A stretch of DNA of 5,409 nt from Angelakisella sp. GTDB lineage: Bacteria > Bacillota > Clostridia > Oscillospirales > Ruminococcaceae. This document shows, in pieces, positions 1 to 4,723 of this stretch. Position 1 is the stretch's first letter, and each line of letters opens with the position of its first letter. The position numbers and the translations under genes were made by a program. Location: the NCBI GenBank assembly GCA_022795575.1, contig JAAWGY010000197.1, forward strand, positions 1-5,409, written 5' to 3'. The notes beneath the pieces were generated by a model. That model saw only the letters and a program-made list of their open reading frames with translations. It had not been told where the DNA came from and did not search any database.

Positions 1-125
1 AAGCGCAGGAATACGGTATGTATTTCAAGGTTTTTTGGCAAAGGCAGGCGGAAAATTTGCCGTCAAGATGCGTGCGGCGGCTATTGGTACAGCTTCTTAC
101 ACTGCCCCTTCCGGGCCTCCGGGAA

Positions 126-764
126 TCAGCTGCCGTGATGGCCGTTGCAGAAGCCGCCGCTGTGGTAGCTGCCGCAGTAGTAGCCGCCGTCGTGGCTGTG
201 GCGCCCGGCGATGTCGCAGCCCTCCACGGTGCAGAGGCCGGCGCAGTTGCCGTCGCAGAAGCCGCCGTCGTGGTGGTAGCCGCAGTAGTAGCTGCCGTCG
301 TGGCTGTGGCGCCCGGCGATGTCGCAGCCCTCCACGGTGCAGAGGCCGGCGCAATGGCCGTCGCAGAAGCCGCCGTCGTGGGCGTAGCCGCAGTAGTAGC
401 TGCCGTCGTGGCTGTGGCGCCCGACAATTTCGCAGCCCTCCACGGTGCAAAGGCCGACGCAGTTGCCGTCGCAATAGCCGCCCTCATGGGCGTAGCCGCA
501 GTAAAGGACGCCGTCGTGGTAGTGGCGGCCGGCGGTGGCGCAGTCCCCGTAAGGACAGACCGGGGTGCCCTGGGGCTGTGCCGGGGCGGAGGCCTCCGGA
601 GCCGGGGCCGGGGCCGGGGCGGACTGGTACTGCTGGGCGCTGTCCCAGCGGCCCCTTCCGTGATGCCCGCCGCCATGGCAGCCGCCGTGGGCGTAAGCAG
701 GCACAGCGGTTATGGCCAGCAGAACGGCAGAGAGGAAGAGCGAGAGGATCTTTTTGTGGCCCAT
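126..764 (-). CDS. Secreted Cys/His-rich tandem-repeat protein, probably metal-binding
   Basis: A 212-residue protein that I do not recognise as a named family. Residues 1-25 form a Sec signal peptide: basic MGHKK, a hydrophobic core, and a likely cleavage after AYA at residue 25. A short His/Gly-rich segment follows (26-38), then an Ala/Pro linker (about 49-68), then four 36-residue repeats starting at residues 70, 106, 142 and 178. Each repeat has the pattern C-x4-C-x5-H-x-H-x5-C-x3-H-x4-C-x3-C, with an RHSHDG core and a YYCGY segment; the last repeat is cut short and ends in GHHGS. There are 20 cysteines in all. The regular Cys/His spacing suggests metal binding or disulfide-rich folding outside the membrane (inference). 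The start at 764 is chosen because GGAAAGGAG lies just upstream and the signal peptide begins there; the same frame stays open further upstream only by chance. The gene is monocistronic. Confidence 0.85.
   Translation of the reverse strand: MGHKKILSLFLSAVLLAITAVPAYAHGGCHGGGHHGRGRWDSAQQYQSAPAPAPAPEASAPAQPQGTPVCPYGDCATAGRHYHDGVLYCGYAHEGGYCDGNCVGLCTVEGCEIVGRHSHDGSYYCGYAHDGGFCDGHCAGLCTVEGCDIAGRHSHDGSYYCGYHHDGGFCDGNCAGLCTVEGCDIAGRHSHDGGYYCGSYHSGGFCNGHHGS
129..557 (-). repeat. Four tandem 108-bp coding repeats
   Basis: The repeats encode the four 36-residue Cys/His units (557-450, 449-342, 341-234, 233-129). The period is exactly 108 bp: the same GCGCCCGRC-like block recurs at 201, 309 and 417, with a diverged copy at 525. 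The blocks 201-308 and 309-416 differ at only 4 of 108 positions, so the middle copies arose or were homogenised recently, while the N-terminal unit is clearly older. Because the period is a multiple of three and GC-rich, several other frames stay open across it. Confidence 0.93.
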
Positions 765-795
765 GGGAAAAACTCCTTTCCAATACACATAAATC

Positions 796-825
796 GATAG
801 CAGAAGGACCGGCGGAGCCGCTATC
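796..825 (-). promoter_or_regulatory. Leader hairpin upstream of the Cys/His repeat gene
   Basis: The 30-bp stretch begins GATAGC and ends GCTATC, with a further short CGGC/GCCG stem inside. It lies in the predicted 5' leader, 32 bp from the start codon. A second Shine-Dalgarno-like AGGAGG (minus strand, 826-831) sits beside it with no start codon at usable distance. Whether it regulates anything is unknown. Confidence 0.35.
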
Positions 826-832
826 CTCCTAA

Positions 833-860
833 CATATAGCATAACACGTTCCGGGGTGAA
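833..860 (-). promoter_or_regulatory. Probable promoter of the Cys/His repeat gene
   Basis: On the minus strand, TTCACC (855-860) and TATATG (833-838) are 16 bp apart, and a TG one base before the -10 hexamer makes an extended -10. Transcription would start near 826, leaving a leader of about 60 nt. Each hexamer matches consensus at only four of six positions, so this is tentative. Confidence 0.4.
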
Positions 861-922
861 AGGCAAGGGGGAAATGGCAAGAAAAGGAGGCATGGACAAG
901 CCGCTCCCGCGACTTTTCCCAC

Positions 923-938
923 ACGCTGCCGGGCCCGC
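923..938 (+). repeat. Left copy of a 16-bp direct repeat (acgctgccgggcccgc)
   Basis: Identical to 1730-1745 and in the same orientation. Similarity extends on both sides: CCCACA just before (with a 2-bp gap) and YGTAYCTT after. The two copies lie 807 bp apart and bracket the AT-rich SMI1-like gene. Unlike the right copy, this one lacks the second arm of the hairpin. Confidence 0.75.
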
Positions 939-1126
939 TGTATCTTCGCAAAATGCAGGCCAGCAGGGGTTTCGGAAGGCACTCCCCAACAAACAGTATG
1001 TTAGAGGGACAAATGAGCAGGGCGAAATTTGGGCCATGGGTCGGTGCGCTCCAGGACGGACCTTTTTTCCCTGTACCTGCCCATCATTCAGCGTCTATCC
1101 CCCTATTCAACCGGGCTGTATCTTAT

Positions 1127-1597
1127 TCATGATCCCTCAAAAAGCATATCTGAAAGAAATTGTGTAAAAGATGGTGCAGTATAAATAACCTCCATACTAT
1201 CGTCCTCATGGGAGATCACAACCACCTCGGGTTCTGTGTTGTGAAACCAAAGGGCAACCAAATCACCACTATCCATTTCGCCAATGGGAAGCATATTGTT
1301 TTTTAGCCCTGCCCAATCCTCCAGGCAGTCTATGGGAAGCCGGAGTGGCATACAACCATACTCGTCAGCAGTATAAAAACAATATAAATCTGCTAACCCT
1401 GCCTGTAAATCCTCTAATAAACTTCCAAATTTACAGGTGCCACCATTGTAATTCAGCAAAAAATCGAAATAATCCTGTGGAAGTGAATATCCTAATTCTT
1501 CTTCAAACTTCTTAATATCTTTGCGCAATGGCAACACAGGTGGATACCGTTGCAATATCACCCCTGTATCAATCCCATTTAACACGATTTGTTTCAT
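1127..1597 (-). CDS. SMI1/KNR4 (SUKH) family protein, possible immunity protein
   Basis: A 156-residue cytoplasmic protein without signal peptide or membrane segment. It shows the SUKH signature in order: an N-terminal helix running into FEEELGYSLPQDYFDFLL and NGG (about 31-53), LPIGE with GDLVALWF (103-118), VVVISHED (125-132), and the C-terminal APSFTQFLSDML (141-152). Bacterial SUKH proteins often neutralise polymorphic or contact-dependent toxins (family knowledge), but no toxin gene is visible here, so this one is an orphan or has another role. Starts at 1639 and 1615 are in frame; 1597 is preferred because AAAGG lies 10 nt upstream, whereas the others have poor sites. It has its own promoter. 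Its DNA is markedly AT-rich compared with both neighbours, a sign of acquisition from elsewhere. Confidence 0.85.
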   Translation of the reverse strand: MKQIVLNGIDTGVILQRYPPVLPLRKDIKKFEEELGYSLPQDYFDFLLNYNGGTCKFGSLLEDLQAGLADLYCFYTADEYGCMPLRLPIDCLEDWAGLKNNMLPIGEMDSGDLVALWFHNTEPEVVVISHEDDSMEVIYTAPSFTQFLSDMLFEGS

Positions 1598-1649
1598 TTT
1601 ACCGCTACCTTTCATGTTGACGAAATTACCTGTATCCATACCCTATTTA

Positions 1650-1662
1650 CCGGATTGTCCGG
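1650..1662. promoter_or_regulatory. Palindrome at the predicted start of SMI1-like transcription
   Basis: CCGGA-TTG-TCCGG is a perfect 5-bp inverted repeat with a 3-bp centre. It starts 4 bp after the -10 box of the SMI1-like gene's promoter and covers the expected start site. It could be an operator or a small 5'-end hairpin; its function is inferred from position only. Confidence 0.4.
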
Positions 1663-1666
1663 AAGA

Positions 1667-1695
1667 AGTATAACATAACAGGAAATGGCCTTCAA
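1667..1695 (-). promoter_or_regulatory. Sigma-A-type promoter of the SMI1-like gene
   Basis: On the minus strand, TTGAAG (1690-1695) and TATACT (1667-1672) are separated by exactly 17 bp. Transcription would begin near 1660, upstream of all possible start codons of the SMI1-like gene. This argues that the gene is transcribed on its own and not by read-through from the reductase. Confidence 0.7.
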
Positions 1696-1729
1696 GAGGC
1701 ATCCAGAGACAGCACAGCCTCCCCCACAT

Positions 1730-1745
1730 ACGCTGCCGGGCCCGC
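1730..1745 (+). repeat. Right copy of the 16-bp direct repeat
   Basis: Identical to 923-938 in the same orientation. Here the sequence makes up most of the left arm of a long hairpin. Confidence 0.75.
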
Positions 1746-1774
1746 CGTACCTTTGGGGTACAGCGGGCCCGGTA
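1734..1774. repeat. Strong GC-rich hairpin between reductase and SMI1-like genes
   Basis: CCGGGCCCGC (1736-1745) pairs perfectly with GCGGGCCCGG (1763-1772). After one mismatch the stem continues GTACC/GGTAC around a small loop. It lies 96 bp past the reductase stop codon and just upstream of the SMI1-like promoter. Neither strand has a T-run after the stem, so it is not a textbook intrinsic terminator, but it could stall polymerase or protect the reductase mRNA 3' end. Confidence 0.7.
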
Positions 1775-1804
1775 TCATAGATTTGGAGGAGAGGATAGCA
1801 TAAT

Positions 1805-1894
1805 ATGGTTAAGTCCGTGCCTTATGTAGCTGCGCACCGGCTGACCATCTCATCCGGCGCCTGCCGCCATCAGATGCGGATGGCGACCCGGTAG
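1805..1894 (+). CDS. Possible 29-residue small ORF (doubtful)
   Basis: An ATG at 1805 follows a GGAGGAGAGG stretch (1785-1794) at 10 nt and opens a 29-codon frame beginning MVKSVPYVAAHR, ending at a TAG inside the antisense of the reductase's last codons. It has no recognisable domain, no membrane segment and no convincing promoter. The ribosome site is the only support, so it may be chance. Confidence 0.12.
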   Translation: MVKSVPYVAAHRLTISSGACRHQMRMATR

Positions 1895-3807
1895 GCGGTG
1901 TGGATGGCGTCAAAGATCTTGCCCGCCTTGACGGCGTCACCGGCCAGGTAGACCTCCTTGCCGGCCGCGGCCAGCTCGTTGTACAGCCCCTGCTCCGCCT
2001 TGAGGCCCAGGGCCAGGATCACCGTGTCGGCCTCCACGACCTCCTCGCCCTTGGGGCCGGAGATCCGGGCGCCGTTGTCCAGCACCTCCTCCAGGCGGGT
2101 GTCGGTGAGGATGCGCATATCCGTCTTGGCGATCCGCTCGCTGTAGGCCAAAAAGTCGGTGACGGCCACGTCCTTCATAATCCGGGGCAGCAGCTCCACC
2201 AGGGTGACGCTGTGGCCGTTTTCGGCAAGGTCCAGGGCGGTCTCGGTGCCCACCAGGCCGCCGCCTACCACAACCACCTTCTTGCCCACCGGCTTGGCGC
2301 CGTTGATGGCGCTGAGGCAGTCCACCGCAATGGGCTTATCGACACCGGGGAGGTTGGGGATGATGGGCAGCGAGCCGGTGGCGCAGACCACCGCGTCAAA
2401 CCCTTCCAGGTCGGCGGGGGCGGCTTTCTTTTGGACCACGGGGATGCCCAGCTTTTCGATGGCGGTAATCTGGTACTGCATAAAGGGCCGGATGTCCGCC
2501 TTAAACTCCGGGGTGGCGGCTTCGTGGAGCAGACCGCCCTTCTTGTCCTTTTCTTCGTAGAGGGTGACGTCGTGGCCGCGGAGGGCCAGCACCCGGGCGG
2601 CTTCCAGACCGGCGGCGCCGGCGCCCACCACCGCCACCTTCTTCTTCACCGGGGCGGGGGTGATCTTCAGCTCCCCCTCCCGGCTTACCACCGGGTTGAG
2701 GGCGCAGGTGATGGCCTTGTAGTTAAAGAAGGTGCGCTCCAGGCAGCCCTCGTTGCAGCGGATGCAGGGCCGGATGTCCTCGGGATGGCCGGCAGCCGCC
2801 TTGTTGGGCCACTCGGGGTCCGCCCACAGGGGACGGCCCAGGCCCACAAAGTCGCCCTTGCCGCTGGCGATGATCTCCTCGGCGTACTGGGGCAGGGTGA
2901 TGGAGCCGGAGGCGATGACCGGCACGCTGACCACCTTCTTGATGGCCTCGGCGGCCCAGGTGTTGTGGCAGATGGACATGGCCATGGGGGAGACCTGGTG
3001 GATCATGGTGTGGTGGTCGCCGCCGGAGATGTGGAAGGCGTCGATGCCCTCCTTCTCCAGCACCCTGGCCATGGCGATGGTGTCCTCGATGGGGAAGCCG
3101 TCGGGCTCGTAGTCGGTGCCGGAAAGGCGGATGGTGACGGGGAAGTCGGGGCCCACCTTTTTGCGGACGTCCCGGACGATCTCCACATAGATCCGCATCC
3201 GGTTTTCCAGGCTGCCGCCGTAAAGGTCGGTGCGGTGGTTGGTGTGGGGGGAGAAGAAGTTGGTAAGCAGGTAGCCATGGGCCCCGTGGATCTCCACCAG
3301 CTCAAAGCCGGCCTGCTTGGCCCGGAGGGCGGAATCGCCAAAGGCGTGTACGATGTCCTGGATCTCCTCGACGGTAAGGACATGGGGCACCGCTTGGACG
3401 CCGTACTGGTCCCACAGCTTGGGCCAGGGGATAGCGGAGGGGGCGCAGATGGGCTGGGTGCCCAGGAACTTCTGGCGGCCGCAGTGTTCAATCTGGATGC
3501 CGGGCACCGAGCCCATCTCCCGGATGTTCTCGGCCAGCCAGGCCAGGCCGGGGATATGCTCGTTGCTGGAGATGCCCAGGTGGCAGTGGGCGGACTTGGC
3601 GCCGATGTCGTCCACGTAAGCGTACTCCACCACAATGCAGCCGGCGCCGCCGGCGGCCTGGTCCCGGTAGTACCGCACCAGCCGCTCCGAGACGGTGCCG
3701 TCCATGTTGCTCATGCCGGAGGACTGGGGCGCTTTGAGGATGCGGTTCTTCAAGGTCAGGCTGCCGATCCGGCCGGGGGTAAAGAGGTGGGGGAACATCT
3801 TGGACAT
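1870..3807 (-). CDS. FMN/4Fe-4S/FAD ene-reductase (2-enoate reductase, BaiCD/BaiH, FadH superfamily)
   Basis: A 645-residue cytoplasmic flavoenzyme expected to reduce an activated C=C bond with NAD(P)H; the substrate is unknown. Residues 1-340 are an old-yellow-enzyme TIM barrel: H174-x2-H177 and Y179 match the substrate-binding pair and proton donor of YqjM-type enzymes, YGGS and ENR (197-203) belong to the family signature, and GSI (301-303) and GLGRP (322-326) fit the FMN-phosphate site. C348, C351, C355 and C368 (C-x2-C-x3-C-x12-C) form the 4Fe-4S site. An FAD Rossmann motif GAGAAG (395-400) ends in E418. A second motif GGGLVG (515-520) ends in E538, which suggests NADH rather than NADPH. 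LAGD (621-624) is the C-terminal FAD motif. Length suits BaiCD, BaiH, FadH and 2-enoate reductases. The start at 3807 has AGGAGG 9 nt upstream; the frame's earlier ATG at 3888 is upstream of the predicted transcript. Candidate substrates are bile-acid enones, cinnamates, flavonoids or enoates (inference). It is divergent from a Crp/Fnr regulator. Confidence 0.93.
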   Translation of the reverse strand: MSKMFPHLFTPGRIGSLTLKNRILKAPQSSGMSNMDGTVSERLVRYYRDQAAGGAGCIVVEYAYVDDIGAKSAHCHLGISSNEHIPGLAWLAENIREMGSVPGIQIEHCGRQKFLGTQPICAPSAIPWPKLWDQYGVQAVPHVLTVEEIQDIVHAFGDSALRAKQAGFELVEIHGAHGYLLTNFFSPHTNHRTDLYGGSLENRMRIYVEIVRDVRKKVGPDFPVTIRLSGTDYEPDGFPIEDTIAMARVLEKEGIDAFHISGGDHHTMIHQVSPMAMSICHNTWAAEAIKKVVSVPVIASGSITLPQYAEEIIASGKGDFVGLGRPLWADPEWPNKAAAGHPEDIRPCIRCNEGCLERTFFNYKAITCALNPVVSREGELKITPAPVKKKVAVVGAGAAGLEAARVLALRGHDVTLYEEKDKKGGLLHEAATPEFKADIRPFMQYQITAIEKLGIPVVQKKAAPADLEGFDAVVCATGSLPIIPNLPGVDKPIAVDCLSAINGAKPVGKKVVVVGGGLVGTETALDLAENGHSVTLVELLPRIMKDVAVTDFLAYSERIAKTDMRILTDTRLEEVLDNGARISGPKGEEVVEADTVILALGLKAEQGLYNELAAAGKEVYLAGDAVKAGKIFDAIHTAYRVAIRI

Positions 3808-3869
3808 AGGGTAGGGCCTCCTTTTGATTTTTATGTTGCGGGGGACCGGTAAAGGCTCCCTGCCCCTAC

Positions 3870-3899
3870 AGTATAAAGTGATTGACAATAAAGCAACAA
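3870..3899 (-). promoter_or_regulatory. Probable promoter of the ene-reductase gene
   Basis: On the minus strand, TATACT (3870-3875) is preceded at 18 bp by TTGTTG (3894-3899). The -10 is good and the -35 matches only TTG, which fits a promoter that needs an activator. Transcription would start near 3863, giving a leader of about 55 nt. Its -35 lies inside the spacer of the divergent regulator promoter. Confidence 0.55.
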
Positions 3900-3900
3900 T
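3881..3900. promoter_or_regulatory. Candidate operator in the shared promoter region
   Basis: ATTG-N12-CAAT, a weak inverted repeat, sits exactly where the two divergent core promoters overlap; its left part ATTGACAAT is itself palindromic. Crp/Fnr dimers bind two-fold symmetric sites (for example FNR, TTGAT-N4-ATCAA), and this loosely resembles that type without matching it. A regulator bound here would touch both promoters. Confidence 0.3.
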
Positions 3901-3910
3901 GTCCTATGAT
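3882..3910 (+). promoter_or_regulatory. Near-consensus promoter of the Crp/Fnr regulator gene
   Basis: TTGACA (3882-3887, perfect) and TATGAT (3905-3910) are 17 bp apart. Transcription should start near 3917. This decides the regulator's start codon: the ATG at 3882 lies outside the transcript, so translation begins at 3951. Confidence 0.8.
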
Positions 3911-3950
3911 ACAGAAGGAGGATTTTTTTCTTGGGAAAGGGGTGGAGGCC

Positions 3951-4643
3951 ATGGCGGAGGCCACGGCGGCGGTAAGCTTTATCTTTGCGGGGGAGCTGGC
4001 GGCCCACCGGGCCTTTCTTTTGGCCAACAGCCCGCCGCCGGTGTCCTTTCCGGCGGGCACGGTGCTAAGCCGGGCCTCGGAGATCCCGGCCCGGGTCTAC
4101 TACCTGCTGGAGGGGATGACCAAGGTCTACACCAGCAACGCCGAGGGGTACATCCGGCTGCTGGGGTACCACCAGGCGGATACCATCTGTGTCCTGGACG
4201 GGCTGCGGGGGGCCAGCCCGTCGGTGGTGACAATCGAGAGCATCACCCCGGTGCGGGCGGTGCCGCTGACCTCGGAGGACCTCAGCCGGCTGGGGGAGCT
4301 ATCCCCCCGGTTCGCGGTGGACCTGGCCTATTTTGTGGGGGATACCCTGCGGCTGATGTGCTACGACGCCGAAAGCCAGAGCATCCGGGACGTGGGCACC
4401 CGGCTGGCCAAATTCCTGCTGCTGTATATGGGAGGGCCGGACTACAAGCGCCAGGGGTATGTGGCGATGACCCAGGAGAACCTGGCCTCGGCGGTAAACG
4501 CCTCCCGGGTGCAGGTGGCCCGGCTCTGCTCCCGGATGCAGCGGGAGGGGGTGATCCGCACCCGGCGGGGAAGGGTGCTGATCCAGAACGAGGAGGCGCT
4601 GGCCCGCTGGGCGGAGGAGCGGAGCCTGCCCCCGCCCCCTTGA
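3951..4643 (+). CDS. Crp/Fnr-family transcriptional regulator
   Basis: A 230-residue DNA-binding regulator. Residues about 20-110 are a cyclic-nucleotide-binding-like beta-barrel (VSFPAGTVLSRASE, then VYYLLEGMTKVY and IRLLGYHQAD). A long dimer helix follows (about 120-160), then a winged helix-turn-helix with recognition region MTQENLASAVNASRVQVARLCSRMQREGVI (173-202) and the wing RTRRGRVLI. Cysteines are only C80, C137 and C193, so the N-terminal Fe-S cluster of true FNR is absent, and oxygen sensing by that route is unlikely. The effector pocket is not obviously that of cAMP-type proteins. The architecture resembles small-molecule sensors such as CprK, which binds halogenated phenols (family analogy only). 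The start at 3951 has AAGGGG 8 nt upstream; a better AAGGAGG at 3914-3920 falls at the predicted 5' end of the mRNA, too early to serve it. It is divergent from the ene-reductase, its most likely target. Confidence 0.92.
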   Translation: MAEATAAVSFIFAGELAAHRAFLLANSPPPVSFPAGTVLSRASEIPARVYYLLEGMTKVYTSNAEGYIRLLGYHQADTICVLDGLRGASPSVVTIESITPVRAVPLTSEDLSRLGELSPRFAVDLAYFVGDTLRLMCYDAESQSIRDVGTRLAKFLLLYMGGPDYKRQGYVAMTQENLASAVNASRVQVARLCSRMQREGVIRTRRGRVLIQNEEALARWAEERSLPPPP

Positions 4644-4669
4644 TTTCCCCCGCAGGGCCGGCGTATAAT
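4640..4669 (+). promoter_or_regulatory. Promoter of the PepSY lipoprotein gene
   Basis: A perfect TATAAT (4664-4669) is preceded at 18 bp by TTGATT (4640-4645), which overlaps the regulator's stop codon. No terminator stands between the genes, so some read-through from the regulator is also possible. Confidence 0.65.
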
Positions 4670-4723
4670 AAAACCGGGGAAGCCCAAATCAACCATCCTT
4701 ATAGAACAGGAGGCACAGACCCT

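Larger units (their letters stand above)
765..1126. other. Intergenic region without a convincing gene
   Basis: This stretch holds the leader and probable promoter of the Cys/His repeat gene (to about 860) and the left copy of a 16-bp direct repeat (923-938). Downstream of the SMI1-like gene's stop there is no classic terminator for it. Frames open here give unconvincing proteins with no ribosome site or recognisable domain. I see no tRNA or other RNA gene. Confidence 0.6.

Noticed and set aside
31..61. GGCAAA...TTTGCC inverted repeat next to a T-run, as a terminator for the Cys/His repeat gene
   Set aside because: The T-run precedes the stem on the plus strand and becomes an A-run after it on the minus strand, so it is in the wrong place for a terminator on either strand.
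129..557. Tandem repeats as a CRISPR array
   Set aside because: The 108-bp repeats are contiguous, in frame and encode conserved Cys/His units; there are no unique spacers between short identical repeats.
18..832. Two long open frames on the plus strand opposite the Cys/His repeat gene
   Set aside because: They are Ala/Val-rich or Arg/Ser-rich shadows caused by the GC-rich 108-bp repeat, lack ribosome sites, and lie antisense to a gene with a clear signal peptide and repeat structure.
1043..1068. Hairpin-like sequence followed by TTTTTT on the plus strand, resembling an intrinsic terminator
   Set aside because: The stem has mismatches after three pairs and there is no plus-strand gene or promoter upstream for it to terminate.
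856..1167. A 103-codon plus-strand frame in the intergenic region
   Set aside because: It overlaps the reductase-side SMI1-like gene's 3' end antisense, has no domain and no plausible composition. A GGAGG-like sequence nearby is not placed for its start.
1900..3852. A 650-codon open frame antisense to the ene-reductase
   Set aside because: It results from high G+C at third codon positions of the reductase, shows no recognisable domain and has an implausible Gly/Val/His/Asp-rich composition.
3882..3950. Upstream ATG at 3882 as the start of the Crp/Fnr regulator
   Set aside because: It overlaps the -35 box of the gene's near-consensus promoter, so it should not be in the transcript, and the extra residues do not resemble the family.
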